Notes: generated from the sequence alone by a model not told the origin. 41,801 nt of DNA from an uncultured Oscillospiraceae bacterium (GCA_944387065.1 CALXDM010000013.1:1-41801), one strand, 5' to 3'. Counted from the first letter of the stretch, positions 16,528 through 25,204 are shown. Made by a program: numbers and translations.

Positions 16528-18183
16528 ATGGCAACAGATAACAGAAACATTCTCACACAGGAGCAGGAGCTCCAGCTGCGCCAGCCCATTGACGAGTATG
16601 TGGGCGCAATCCAGCAGCGCATCAACGCCCTGCGGGCGGACGGCACCGACCGGGTCATCGCGCTGCAAAGCAGCATTGACGCACTCAAGCGCGACCGGGT
16701 TTACAATCGGGAGGAGAAGGCCGCCAAACTGAGCCAGCTCCGGACGGAACTGGCCCAAGCCCGGGCGGTGGAGGCCCGTAACAAAGGGGAGATCTCCAAG
16801 CTCATCGCCGACGCCGAGGGCTATCTCAAGGCTCACTTCCGCAACGACTACTACCAGGCGGTGAGGGAGAGCTGTAAGGAGGAAAAACTAGCCGCTCGGC
16901 AGCGCTACCGCCAAGCGGTGGAGCAGCTCAAGCAGGGCCATCGCCAGGCGCTGGCCCAGATGAGCAACCGCTCTGAGGTCAAGGACGAGAAGTACGTCCA
17001 GAAAAACCGCCTGTTTGACGCCAAGATCCAGTTGGACCAGAACCTCCAGCAGGCCAAGGACCGCCGGCACGCCGCCTATGAGCACCGGTATCATCTGATC
17101 GACCTGCTGCGTATGTCCAAGTTCACCGTTGGGCAGTCCCTGGCCCAGCGATGGGAGAACTACAGATACACCTTCAACCGCCGGGACTTCCTGCTGCGCA
17201 ACGGCCTGTATCTGGCCATCATCGTGATCTTTGTGGCTCTGTGCACCCTCGCTCCCGTGCTCCGGGGCGTCCCCCTGCTGACGCTGAGCAATGTGCTCAA
17301 CATCCTCCAGCAGGCCTCCCCCAGGATGTTCCTGGCCCTGGGCGTGGCCGGCTTGATCCTGCTGGCCGGCACGGACCTGTCCATCGGGCGTATGATGGGC
17401 ATGGGGATGACGGCGGCCACCATTGTGATGCACCGTGGCATCAACACCGGCTCCGTCTTTGGCCATGTGTTTGACTTCACCGGCATCCCGGTGGTGGGGC
17501 GCATCATCCTGGCCCTGGTGGTGTGCATTGTCCTGTGTACCGTATTCACCACCATTGCCGGGTTCTTCACCGCCAAGTTCAAGATGCATCCCTTCATCTC
17601 CACCATGGCCAACACGCTGGTCATCTTCGGCCTGATCACCTACTCCACCCGGGGCGTCTCCTTCGGCGCCATCGAGACCAGCATCCCCAGCATGATCATC
17701 CCACGGGTCAACGGCTTCCCCACCATCATCCTCTGGGCGGTGGCGGCGGTGATCATCGTGTGGTTCATCTGGAACAAGACCACCTTCGGCAAGAACCTGT
17801 TCGCGGTGGGCGGCAACTCCGAGGCCGCCGCCGTCTCCGGCATCTCCGTGTTCCGGGTCACCGTGGGCGCCTTCGTCCTGGCCGGCATCCTGTATGGCTT
17901 TGGCTCCTGGCTGGAGTGTATCCGCATGGTGGGCTCCGGCTCTGCGGCCTATGGCCAGGGCTGGGAGATGGACGCCATCGCAGCCTGCGTGGTGGGCGGG
18001 GTATCCTTCACCGGCGGCATTGGCAAGATCTCCGGCGTGGTGGTGGGCGTGTTCATCTTCACCGCCCTGACCTACTCTCTGACCACCCTGGGCATCGACA
18101 CCAACTTGCAGTTCGTCTTTTCCGGCATCATCATCCTGATCGCAGTTATGCTGGACTGCCTGAAGTACGTGCAGAAAAAGTGA
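16528..18183 (+). CDS. mglC: Galactose ABC transporter permease MglC with large cytoplasmic coiled-coil extension
   Basis: 551 residues, against about 336 in E. coli MglC. Residues 220-551 are a standard MglC permease: multiple membrane helices, LGVAGLILLAGTDLSIGR (271-288), WNKTTFGKNLFAVGGNSEAA and DAIAACVVGGVSFTGGIG. Residues 1-218 are extra: charged helices rich in Gln, Arg, Lys, Glu and Ala without membrane segments (for example QEQELQLRQP, YNREEKAAKLSQLRTELAQA, YRQAVEQLKQGHRQALAQ), predicted by eye to form coiled coils in the cytoplasm. The extension has the same GC and codon style as the rest. It sits next to the ATPase MglA and could contact it; its role is unknown. The start is the ATG at 16528 with GGGGG upstream. 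Confidence 0.92.
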   Translation: MATDNRNILTQEQELQLRQPIDEYVGAIQQRINALRADGTDRVIALQSSIDALKRDRVYNREEKAAKLSQLRTELAQARAVEARNKGEISKLIADAEGYLKAHFRNDYYQAVRESCKEEKLAARQRYRQAVEQLKQGHRQALAQMSNRSEVKDEKYVQKNRLFDAKIQLDQNLQQAKDRRHAAYEHRYHLIDLLRMSKFTVGQSLAQRWENYRYTFNRRDFLLRNGLYLAIIVIFVALCTLAPVLRGVPLLTLSNVLNILQQASPRMFLALGVAGLILLAGTDLSIGRMMGMGMTAATIVMHRGINTGSVFGHVFDFTGIPVVGRIILALVVCIVLCTVFTTIAGFFTAKFKMHPFISTMANTLVIFGLITYSTRGVSFGAIETSIPSMIIPRVNGFPTIILWAVAAVIIVWFIWNKTTFGKNLFAVGGNSEAAAVSGISVFRVTVGAFVLAGILYGFGSWLECIRMVGSGSAAYGQGWEMDAIAACVVGGVSFTGGIGKISGVVVGVFIFTALTYSLTTLGIDTNLQFVFSGIIILIAVMLDCLKYVQKK

Positions 18184-18197
18184 TCCCACACAAAGCA

Positions 18198-18231
18198 AGC
18201 CTGCCGGGGCCCGTTTGGGCCCCGGCAGGCT
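18198..18231. terminator. Bidirectional terminator between mglC and lysR
   Basis: A 15-bp perfect stem, AGCCTGCCGGGGCCC (18198-18212) with GGGCCCCGGCAGGCT (18217-18231) and loop GTTT, lies between convergent genes. Flanking T-rich tracts are modest on both sides. Confidence 0.85.
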
Positions 18232-18246
18232 GTTGTTCTGCCCCGC

Positions 18247-19137
18247 CTATCCCTCCATCTCCTGGGCCAGGCGGACAAATTCATTCATCTCCCGGGTGCG
18301 CCACTTCTCCTTGTGGGAGAAGACCTGCCGGTACAGGGTGGTTTGGAAGTCCACCACGTTCAGCTGGCATAGCCCCCCCTGAGCAATGCTTTGCTCCACC
18401 GCGTACCAGGGCAGCAGGGATATCCCCCGGTTGTGCTCCAGCATCCGAATGATAAAGGAGGTGTTGCTGCACTCCAGGAAGGGGGTGAGTACGATCTCCC
18501 GAGAGGCCAGAAACCGGTCCAACACCCGGCGGTAGTTGGTATCCCGCTCCGTGAGGTAGAACGGCTGGTCTAGCAGCTGCTCCACCCGCAGCTCCGACCG
18601 GTCCAGCAGCTGCTCTCCCAGGCAGGGGGAGGCCACAAAGACCACCTCTTCCCGCCGCTCCAGCAGCTTATTCCAATTGTTATTGTACCGCGGCTCATCC
18701 AGGATGTAGATCAGGTCCAGCTCCCCCTGCTCCATGCGCTGGATCAGGGCCTCTGGCTCGCCGATGGTGGTGTGGATCACCACCTCCGGGTGCCGCTGCC
18801 AATACACTCGCAGGATGGCGGGCAGTTTCGAGTAGCACAGCGACTCGATGGTCCCGATGTGCAGCCGGCCGTGCAGAGCCCCCTCGTCGGCCACCGACAG
18901 CCGGGCCTTGTTCACCTCGTTGAGCACCTCGTAGGCCCGGGCCAAAAACTGCTCCCCGGGGTCGGTCAGCGCGATGCGCTTGCCCATCCGGTCAAACAAG
19001 CGGGTGTGCAGCTCCTCCTCCAGCATCCGAATCTGGACCGTCACCGCCGACTGGGAATAGCCCAGGCTCTCAGCGGCTTTGGAAAAACTCTTAAACTGTG
19101 CCACTCGGACAAATGTGTTGATCTGGCGCAGTTCCAT
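18247..19137 (-). CDS. LysR-family regulator of the serine operon (inferred)
   Basis: 296-residue LysR protein. The helix-turn-helix is MELRQINTFVRVAQFKSFSKA plus LGYSQSAVTVQIRMLEEEL, followed by a standard effector domain (HIGTIESLCYSKLPAIL, GELDLIYIL). The start is set at the ATG at 19137, where the LysR N terminus begins; the longer frame adds a non-conserved tail. It is divergent from the symporter-sdaAB-sdaAA operon with 170 bp between. It ends at the shared terminator with mglC. Control of the serine genes is inferred from the arrangement. Confidence 0.92.
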   Translation of the reverse strand: MELRQINTFVRVAQFKSFSKAAESLGYSQSAVTVQIRMLEEELHTRLFDRMGKRIALTDPGEQFLARAYEVLNEVNKARLSVADEGALHGRLHIGTIESLCYSKLPAILRVYWQRHPEVVIHTTIGEPEALIQRMEQGELDLIYILDEPRYNNNWNKLLERREEVVFVASPCLGEQLLDRSELRVEQLLDQPFYLTERDTNYRRVLDRFLASREIVLTPFLECSNTSFIIRMLEHNRGISLLPWYAVEQSIAQGGLCQLNVVDFQTTLYRQVFSHKEKWRTREMNEFVRLAQEMEG

Positions 19138-19182
19138 CCCTATTCCCCAGCTCCCTCCACCCCAGAAGTTCCTGTTTTTCTG

Positions 19183-19250
19183 ATATAAATTTTTTAAAAC
19201 TATATGATTAAATCTATGAATTTGACTTCCCTGCGTAGGCATAATACACT
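19183..19250 (+). promoter_or_regulatory. Promoter and LysR-like operator of the serine operon
   Basis: A 23-bp AT-rich near-palindrome at 19183-19205 (ATATAAA...AACTATAT) fits a LysR recognition site. It is followed by TTGACT (19222-19227), a 17-bp spacer and TACACT (19245-19250). The operator lies immediately upstream of the -35, the usual position for LysR activation. Confidence 0.55.
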
Positions 19251-19307
19251 AAACCCAGCGAAGAGTCAAGAGGAAATTTGAGCAAAAATTTCGAGGAGGT
19301 ACAAAAC

Positions 19308-20531
19308 ATGGCAGAAAAGAAGAAATTTCGATTGGGGCTGTTGCCTAAGCTCATCATCGGCATCATCCTGGGTATCCTGATCGGGCAGTTCCTGCCGGAG
19401 TGGTTCGGCCGCATCATCTACACCGCGTCCAGCCTGTTCAGCACGTTCCTGTCCTTCGTCATCCCCCTGATGATCCTGGCCTACGTCACCATGGGCATTG
19501 CCGACCTGAAGAACGGCGCTGGCAAGCTGCTGTTGATCACCGTGGTTCTGGCCTACGGCTCCACCCTGATCGCCGGGTCCGGCTCCTATGCGGTAGCCAG
19601 AAGCCTGTTCCCCAGCTTCATGAGCGAGGGCGCCCTGGAGCAGATCGCGGCCACCGCCAGCAACTCCCTGGAGACATATTTCAGCTTGGATATCCCCCCG
19701 CTGTTTGACACCTTGGCCGCCGTGGTACTGGCCTTCATTCTGGGCCTGTGCCTGTCCACCCTGCGGGGCAAGACCATTGGCGACACCCTGTACAACAGCA
19801 TGAGCGACTTCTCCGGCGTCATTGACAAGGTGCTCCACTCGGTCATCATCCCCCTGCTGCCCTTGTACATCTGCGGAACCTTCACCAACATGACCAAGTC
19901 TGGCCAGACCTTCGCCATCCTGGGCATCCTGTGGAAGGTGTTCCTGGTGGTCATCGCCATGCACCTGGTGATCATCCTGCTCCAGTTCCTGGTGGCCGGC
20001 CTGATCTCTCACAAGAATCCCTTCCGCCTGATGAAAAATCAGATCCCCGGTTACACCACCGCCCTGGGCACCCAGTCCTCGGCGGCCACCATCCCGGTGA
20101 ACCTGCAGTGTGCCGCGGCTGACGGCGTGTCCGAGGAGATCCGCAACTTCGTGGTCCCCCTGTGCGCCAACATCCACATGGCCGGCTCCATGATCACCAT
20201 CACCGCCTGCTCCACTGCGGTATGTCTGATGAACCAGATCCCCATTAGCCTGTCTACGATCATTCCCTTCATCTGCACCCTGGGCATCGCCATGGTGGCC
20301 TCCCCCGGTGCTCCCGGCGGCTCCATCATGACCGCCCTGCCCTTCCTGTACATGGTCTTTGGCCCGGAGTACGGCGACGTCAACGGCCCCACCTGCGCCA
20401 TCATGGTCGCTTTGTACATCACCCAGGACTCCTTCGGCACTGCCTGCAACGTGTCCGGCGACAACGCCATCGGCGTCATCGTCGAAACCATCTACCAGAA
20501 GTTCATCAACAAGGTCCCTGCCAAGACCTAA
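19308..20531 (+). CDS. Dicarboxylate/amino acid:cation symporter, probable serine/threonine importer
   Basis: 407-residue DAACS-family (GltP/SstT-type) sodium- or proton-coupled importer with about eight membrane helices. The re-entrant loop serine motif is TQSSAATIPVN. The substrate/cation region NIHMAGSMITI stands where NMDGTA is usual, and TQDSFGTACNVSGDNAIG lies in the last helices. The start is the ATG at 19308 behind GAGGAGGT. It is followed 27 nt later by sdaAB and sdaAA, so serine (or threonine) is the most likely substrate and SstT-like function is inferred. Glutamate/aspartate transport is the alternative. Confidence 0.88.
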   Translation: MAEKKKFRLGLLPKLIIGIILGILIGQFLPEWFGRIIYTASSLFSTFLSFVIPLMILAYVTMGIADLKNGAGKLLLITVVLAYGSTLIAGSGSYAVARSLFPSFMSEGALEQIAATASNSLETYFSLDIPPLFDTLAAVVLAFILGLCLSTLRGKTIGDTLYNSMSDFSGVIDKVLHSVIIPLLPLYICGTFTNMTKSGQTFAILGILWKVFLVVIAMHLVIILLQFLVAGLISHKNPFRLMKNQIPGYTTALGTQSSAATIPVNLQCAAADGVSEEIRNFVVPLCANIHMAGSMITITACSTAVCLMNQIPISLSTIIPFICTLGIAMVASPGAPGGSIMTALPFLYMVFGPEYGDVNGPTCAIMVALYITQDSFGTACNVSGDNAIGVIVETIYQKFINKVPAKT

Positions 20532-20558
20532 TGTACGCTGTGGGGAAGGAGATCCACA

Positions 20559-21227
20559 ATGTCCTATATTAGTATTTTTGATGTGATCGGCCCCAACATG
20601 GTGGGCCCGTCCAGCTCCCACACGGCGGGGGCCTCCGTCATCGCCTTCTTGGCGCATAAGATGATCACCCCCCCGCTAGTTCGTGTGTCCTTCACCCTCT
20701 ATGGCTCCTTTGCCAAGACCTACCGCGGCCACGGCACTGACCGCGCCCTGCTGGGCGGCATCATGGGCTTTGGGACCGATGACCTTCGCATCCGGGACTC
20801 CTTCCAGATCGCTGATGATCGGGGCCTTGCCTACCAGTTCCTCCCCTGTGAGACCGAAACCGAAGTCCACCCCAATACGGTGGATATCCGCATGGAGAAC
20901 GCCGACGGGCAGGTGATGGTAGTGCGCGGGGAGTCCCTGGGTGGCGGCAAGGTACGCATCACCCGGATCAACGGGGTGGAAGTGGACTTCACCGGCGATT
21001 ATAGCACCGTCATCGTCATCCAGCAGGATAAGCCCGGCGTGGTGGCCCACATTACCAAGGTACTTAGCGACCGAGGGGTAAACATCGCTTTCATGCGCCT
21101 GTTCCGGGAATCCAAGGGCCTGACTGCCTACACCATCGTGGAGACCGACGGGCACTTCCCGGAGGGGATTGCCCAGCCGCTGCGGGACAATCCCAACGTG
21201 CACGATGTGATGATCCTGGAACCGTAA
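20559..21227 (+). CDS. sdaAB: L-serine dehydratase, iron-sulfur-dependent, beta subunit
   Basis: 222-residue beta chain of the two-subunit clostridial L-serine dehydratase, which converts serine to pyruvate and ammonia. The N-terminal motif VIGPNMVGPSSSHTAGA contributes to the active site. A C-terminal ACT domain (from about 148, VIVIQQDKPGVVAHITKVLSDRG) is typical and may sense serine. GGAAGGAGA precedes the ATG. sdaAA starts 12 nt after the stop. Confidence 0.96.
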   Translation: MSYISIFDVIGPNMVGPSSSHTAGASVIAFLAHKMITPPLVRVSFTLYGSFAKTYRGHGTDRALLGGIMGFGTDDLRIRDSFQIADDRGLAYQFLPCETETEVHPNTVDIRMENADGQVMVVRGESLGGGKVRITRINGVEVDFTGDYSTVIVIQQDKPGVVAHITKVLSDRGVNIAFMRLFRESKGLTAYTIVETDGHFPEGIAQPLRDNPNVHDVMILEP

Positions 21228-21239
21228 GGAGGAGAGGGT

Positions 21240-22112
21240 ATGGATTTCAACTCTGCCAAGGAACTGCTGGAGCTGTGCCAGCAGGAGCAATGCCCTATCT
21301 CTGAGGTCATGCGCCGCCGGGAGTGCGCCCTGGGGGAGACTACCCGGGACGTGGTGGACCACCGGATGGCCCGCGCCCTGGAGATCATGCGCGCCTCGGC
21401 CACCCAGCCCATCAAGTCGCCCGGGCGCTCCATGGGCGGGCTCATTGGTGGGGAGGCCAAAAAGCTGGCCAACCACGCCGCCAAGGGCAAGGCCATCTGC
21501 GGCGACGTATTGCTCAGAGCCATGACCTATTCCATGGCCGTGCTGGAGGTCAACGCCTCCATGGGGCTGATTGTGGCCGCGCCCACCGCCGGTTCCGCCG
21601 GGGTGGTCCCCGGACTGCTGCTGGCCCTACAAGAGTGCTATCAGATCTCTGACAGCCGGCTGATCGACGCGCTGTTCAACGCCGGAGCGGTGGGCTACCT
21701 GGCCATGCGCAACGCCACCGTGGCCGGGGCGGTGGGCGGTTGCCAGGCTGAGATGGGCGTCGCGGCTGCCATGGCGGCCTCCGCCGCTGTGGAGCTGATG
21801 GGCGGAGAGCCCGAGCAGTGCATGGATGCGGCTTCTACCGTCCTGATGAATATGCTGGGTCTGGTCTGTGACCCGGTGGGCGGTCTGGTGGAGTATCCCT
21901 GCCAGAACCGGAACGCCTCTGGCGTGGCCAACGCCCTGATCGCCGCAGAGTTGTCTTTGAGCGGGATCACCCAGCTCATCCCCTTCGATGAGATGTTGGC
22001 CACCATGTACGCCGTGGGCCGGCGCATCCCCCTGGAGCTGCGGGAGACCGCACTGGGCGGCTGTGCCGTAGCCCCTTCCGCCTGCCAGCGGTGCGCCAGC
22101 TGCGCAACCTGA
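21240..22112 (+). CDS. sdaAA: L-serine dehydratase, iron-sulfur-dependent, alpha subunit
   Basis: 290-residue alpha chain carrying the oxygen-sensitive [4Fe-4S] cluster. Candidate ligands are Cys169 (GGCQAEMG), Cys211 (CDPVGG) and Cys222 (EYPCQNRN). KSPGRSMGGLIGGEA and APTAGSAGVVPG are family motifs. It ends in a Cys-rich tail (CAVAPSACQRCASC). It follows sdaAB with AAGGAGGAG upstream and closes the serine uptake/degradation operon at a strong terminator. The oxygen-labile enzyme fits an anaerobe. Confidence 0.96.
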   Translation: MDFNSAKELLELCQQEQCPISEVMRRRECALGETTRDVVDHRMARALEIMRASATQPIKSPGRSMGGLIGGEAKKLANHAAKGKAICGDVLLRAMTYSMAVLEVNASMGLIVAAPTAGSAGVVPGLLLALQECYQISDSRLIDALFNAGAVGYLAMRNATVAGAVGGCQAEMGVAAAMAASAAVELMGGEPEQCMDAASTVLMNMLGLVCDPVGGLVEYPCQNRNASGVANALIAAELSLSGITQLIPFDEMLATMYAVGRRIPLELRETALGGCAVAPSACQRCASCAT

Positions 22113-22125
22113 TCGCCAAACCCCC

Positions 22126-22165
22126 AGCGGCCGCTTTGGGATTTCTCCCAAAGCGGCCGCTTTTT
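22126..22165 (+). terminator. Terminator of the serine operon
   Basis: AGCGGCCGCTTTGGG (22126-22140) pairs with CCCAAAGCGGCCGCT (22147-22161), a 15-bp perfect stem with a 6-nt loop and TTTTT. Confidence 0.95.
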
Positions 22166-22236
22166 CATCCCCTTCCTCCCCCAGGAGAGACAGGGCGCAC
22201 TTTCCCTCTTTTGGGTGCCGCCCAGTGATTTTCCCC

Positions 22237-22265
22237 TTGCGAACGGACGGGCCGGCGGCTATAAT
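22237..22265 (+). promoter_or_regulatory. Promoter of the third lysR gene
   Basis: TTGCGA (22237-22242), 17-bp spacer, TATAAT (22260-22265), about 32 nt before the lysR start. Confidence 0.65.
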
Positions 22266-22296
22266 GGCAAAAAAAGAGGGAAGAGGAGACGCCACC

Positions 22297-23196
22297 ATGA
22301 CCTTGCAGCAGTTGAAGTATGTCCTGGGGATCGCCGACAGCGGCTCACTCAACGCCGCCTCCAAACACCTGTACATCTCCCAGCCCACCCTGTCCAGCGC
22401 GGTGAAGGAGCTGGAGGACGAGATCGGCTTTCCCCTGTTCCGCCGCTCTAACCGGGGCGTCACAGTCACAGCCCAGGGAGAGGAGTTTTTGAACTATGCC
22501 CGCCAAGTCTGTGCCCAGTACGCCCTGTTGGAGTCGCGCTTTGTGGCCGGGAAGTCCAAGAAGAAGTTCTCCGTCTCCGCCCAACACTACACCTTCGCCG
22601 TCCACGCCTTCTCCGAGCTGATCCGCAAGGTGGGCATGGAGGAGTATGAGTTTTCCATGCTGGAAACCAAGACCATCGAGTGCATTGAGAATGTCCGGGA
22701 TTACAAAAGCGAACTGGGGATTCTCTACCTAGACGAGTTCAACCAGCGGTATGTCTCCAAGCTCCTGGAGGAGAACAACCTGGAGTTCCATCCGTTGAAG
22801 GATTGCTCCACCTGCGTCTACCTCTGGCAGGGCCACCCGCTGGCCCACCGCCCGGTACTGTCCATGGAGGATCTGGAGCCCTACCCTTGCATTGCCTTTG
22901 AGGTGGGCAAGGGCAACTCCCTGTTCCTGTCCGAAGAGGTCAAGAGCACCTATCCCTACCGGCAGCTGGTCCGGGTGTGCGACCGGGCCACAGCCCTCAA
23001 CTTCATGAAGGGGATTCTCGGCTTCACCCTGTGCTCCGGCATCATCTGCACCGAGCTGAACGGCCCGGAATATAAGGTAGTTCCCCTGGGGGAGGGGGGC
23101 GTCATGCGCATCGGCTACCTCCAGCGCCGGGGCAGCACCCTCTCTCCCCTAGGGGCGCTCTACCTGGAAGAGGTCCGCCGCGCCATGGACAGCTGA
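22297..23196 (+). CDS. LysR-family regulator upstream of metNIQ
   Basis: 299-residue LysR protein of the CysL/CysB-like type. The helix-turn-helix is MTLQQLKYVLGIADSGSLNAAS plus LYISQPTLSSAVKELEDEIG, and the effector domain contains KKFSVSAQHYTFAVHAFSEL and LGFTLCSGIICTEL. The ATG at 22297 follows GAGGAG; the upstream portion of the frame overlaps its own promoter. It is codirectional with the methionine-type transporter operon and 300 nt before metN, so a sulfur amino acid regulatory role is likely but inferred. Confidence 0.9.
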   Translation: MTLQQLKYVLGIADSGSLNAASKHLYISQPTLSSAVKELEDEIGFPLFRRSNRGVTVTAQGEEFLNYARQVCAQYALLESRFVAGKSKKKFSVSAQHYTFAVHAFSELIRKVGMEEYEFSMLETKTIECIENVRDYKSELGILYLDEFNQRYVSKLLEENNLEFHPLKDCSTCVYLWQGHPLAHRPVLSMEDLEPYPCIAFEVGKGNSLFLSEEVKSTYPYRQLVRVCDRATALNFMKGILGFTLCSGIICTELNGPEYKVVPLGEGGVMRIGYLQRRGSTLSPLGALYLEEVRRAMDS

Positions 23197-23244
23197 CCTG
23201 GCCCGTCATAGATTTTGACTATATCCGACATTCGGCAATGGGTA

Positions 23245-23275
23245 TTAACACCTTTCCGACCCGGTGTGGTATGCT
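23245..23275 (+). promoter_or_regulatory. Candidate activator-dependent promoter of the met operon
   Basis: TTAACA (23245-23250), 19-bp spacer, TATGCT (23270-23275). A TTGACT at 23215 is too far away to serve as -35. A CCGA-cat-TCGG dyad (23225-23235) upstream is a possible LysR contact. Confidence 0.35.
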
Positions 23276-23319
23276 AAGGACAGCCCTTCCAGGCAATCCA
23301 GACAGAAAGGAGCTCCGCC

Positions 23320-23418
23320 ATGGAATCCATCTCCACCCGTATCGCTCCCGTCCTGTCATGCCATCCCGCCATGTGTGCTGGAATGATGGCCAGTCTCGTC
23401 CCACGCGCCCGAATGTGA
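23320..23418 (+). CDS. Met/Cys-rich 32-residue leader peptide
   Basis: ATG at 23320 behind a textbook ribosome site (AAAGGAG, 7-nt spacing), stop TGA at 23416. The peptide holds five Met after the initiator residue's run (positions 18, 22, 23 and 32 besides Met1) and Cys14 and Cys19, concentrated in SCHPAMCAGMM (residues 13-23). A terminator hairpin (23442-23475) lies between its stop and metN. The layout is that of translational attenuation: scarcity of charged Met- or Cys-tRNA would stall the ribosome and change leader folding. CCTGTC inside the leader (23352-23357) can pair with GGCAGG of the terminator arm. Function inferred; existence of the peptide is supported only by its start signals. 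Confidence 0.6.
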   Translation: MESISTRIAPVLSCHPAMCAGMMASLVPRARM

Positions 23419-23441
23419 ATGGGTCCAGTCCCCGTCTATCT

Positions 23442-23475
23442 GGCAGGCGCGCGTGGCGTGCCTGCCCATTTTATT
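23442..23475 (+). terminator. Leader terminator (possible attenuator) before metN
   Basis: GGCAGGC (23442-23448) pairs with GCCTGCC (23460-23466), extendable inward by about 3 pairs, followed by CATTTTATT. It lies between the leader peptide and metN in the same transcription unit, so it must be read through for expression. Confidence 0.65.
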
Positions 23476-23496
23476 CCCCAGAAGAGAGGGATCGCT

Positions 23497-24531
23497 ATGA
23501 TCCAATTTGAACATGTATCCAAGCGCTTTGTCACTGGCGCCAAGGCCGTGGAGGCGGTGAAGGATGTGAGCCTCCACATCCCGCGGGGGGCCATCGCGGG
23601 CATCATCGGCTTTTCCGGCGCGGGGAAGTCCACCCTGGCCCGATGCGTCAACCTGCTGGAGCGGCCCACCTCGGGGCGGGTGGTGGTGGGCGGCGTGGAC
23701 CTGACCGGGCTGGGCCCCGCCCAGCTGCGACGGCGCCGGGAAAAGATCGGCATGATCTTCCAACAGTTCAACCTGTTCCAGTCCCGCACCGTGTACGGCA
23801 ACGTGGCCTATCCCCTCCGGCGCCGGGGGATCAGCCGGCAGGCCCGGGCGGAAAAAGTGAGCCGGCTGCTGGATCTGGTGGGCCTGGCCGACAAGGCCGG
23901 CGCCTATCCCTCCCAGCTCTCCGGCGGCCAGAAGCAGCGGGTGGCCATCGCCCGGGCCCTGGCCAATGACCCGGAGGTGCTGATCAGCGACGAGGCCACC
24001 AGCGCCCTGGACCCCCAGACCACCAGGTCCATCCTCCACCTGCTCCAGGAGCTGAACCGGACCCTGGGCATCACCATCGTGGTCATCACCCACGAGATGT
24101 CGGTAGTCAAGGAGATCTGCGACCGGGTCTTTGTGATGGACGGCGGGCAGATCGTGGAGCGCGGGCCGGTCTTTCAGGTCTTCTCCTTCCCCCAGCAGGC
24201 GATCACCCGGGGCTTTGTGGACGGCACGTCCGCCCTGGCCCGGCTCCAGGAACTGCTGCGCGACCCCAGCCATCCCCTCCGCCTTGGCCCAGAGGACTAC
24301 CTGATCCGGCTGCGCTACCTGGATCACAGCGCCACCGAGGCGCTCATCTCCCACGTCTCCCGCAGCTACGGGGTGGATGTGAACATCCTGCTGGGGGACA
24401 TCGAGCTGATTGACGGCAAGGCGCTGGGCGGCCTGGTGGTCATCGTCCGGGGGACCCACGAGCAGGTGTCCGGCGCCCTTCAACACCTGTCCCAGCGCAA
24501 TGTGTCCGCGGAGGTGATCTCCCATGGCTGA
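23497..24531 (+). CDS. metN: Methionine ABC transporter ATPase MetN
   Basis: 344-residue ABC ATPase: Walker A GFSGAGKST (38-46), signature LSGGQKQR, Walker B VLISDEATSALD. A C-terminal NIL domain (about 270-344, with YGVDVNILLGDIE) binds methionine in MetN for feedback inhibition. It powers uptake of methionine or related sulfur compounds with MetI and MetQ. The start is the ATG at 23497 (AGAGAGGG upstream), because the longer frame runs through the leader terminator. The end overlaps metI by 8 nt. Confidence 0.95.
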   Translation: MIQFEHVSKRFVTGAKAVEAVKDVSLHIPRGAIAGIIGFSGAGKSTLARCVNLLERPTSGRVVVGGVDLTGLGPAQLRRRREKIGMIFQQFNLFQSRTVYGNVAYPLRRRGISRQARAEKVSRLLDLVGLADKAGAYPSQLSGGQKQRVAIARALANDPEVLISDEATSALDPQTTRSILHLLQELNRTLGITIVVITHEMSVVKEICDRVFVMDGGQIVERGPVFQVFSFPQQAITRGFVDGTSALARLQELLRDPSHPLRLGPEDYLIRLRYLDHSATEALISHVSRSYGVDVNILLGDIELIDGKALGGLVVIVRGTHEQVSGALQHLSQRNVSAEVISHG

Positions 24532-25204
24532 GTGGCTTCGCCCGATCATCCCCGACGTGGTGGAACGCAGCGACCAGCTGTGGGAGGCACTGGTGGAGAC
24601 CCTCCAGATGGTGGGCATCGCTGGCGGGATCTCCGTGCTGCTGGGCATCCCTTTCGGCGTGCTGCTCTTCACCACCAAGCGGGGTGGCATCCTGCAAAAC
24701 CGGCCCGTCCACTTCCTGCTCAGCAAGTTCTGCGATGTCTTCCGCTCCATCCCCTACATCCTGCTGGCCATGTTGCTGCTGGGCCTGAGCCGCCTGGTGG
24801 TGGGCACCGCCATTGGAGTCAAGGGCGCCATCATCCCCCTGCTCTTCGGCACCATTCCCTACCTGGGTCGGCTGACGGAGAACGCCCTGGCCGAGGTGCC
24901 CGCCGGCATGGTGGAGGCCGCCCAGGCCATCGGCTCCTCTCCCCTGGAGATCATCTGGCGGGTCTACCTGAAAGAGGCCATCCCAGGCATTGCCCGCGGG
25001 GTTACCATCACCCTGGTTTCCCTGGTCAACTTCACCACCCTGGCCGGCGTGCTGGGGGCCGGTGGGTTGGGCAACTTCGCCGTCATGTATGGACATTCCC
25101 GAAATATGCCCGACATCATCGTCGTATCCATCCTGATCATCCTGGCCCTGGTCAGCCTCATCCAGGCCGTTGGCACCCTCATCGCCAGGCGGGCCACCCA
25201 TTGA
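24524..25204 (+). CDS. metI: Methionine ABC transporter permease MetI
   Basis: 226-residue permease with five membrane helices and the cytoplasmic coupling motif EVPAGMVEAAQAIGSSPLEI (EAA loop). Length and pattern are those of MetI. It overlaps the 3' end of metN and precedes metQ by 73 nt. Forms a homodimeric channel with two MetN subunits. Confidence 0.95.
   Translation: MAEWLRPIIPDVVERSDQLWEALVETLQMVGIAGGISVLLGIPFGVLLFTTKRGGILQNRPVHFLLSKFCDVFRSIPYILLAMLLLGLSRLVVGTAIGVKGAIIPLLFGTIPYLGRLTENALAEVPAGMVEAAQAIGSSPLEIIWRVYLKEAIPGIARGVTITLVSLVNFTTLAGVLGAGGLGNFAVMYGHSRNMPDIIVVSILIILALVSLIQAVGTLIARRATH

Noticed and set aside
23419..23496. Extended N terminus of MetN beginning right after the leader peptide stop
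   Set aside because: The extra 26 codons run through the terminator hairpin and lack homology. MetN normally begins at MIQFEHVSKRF.
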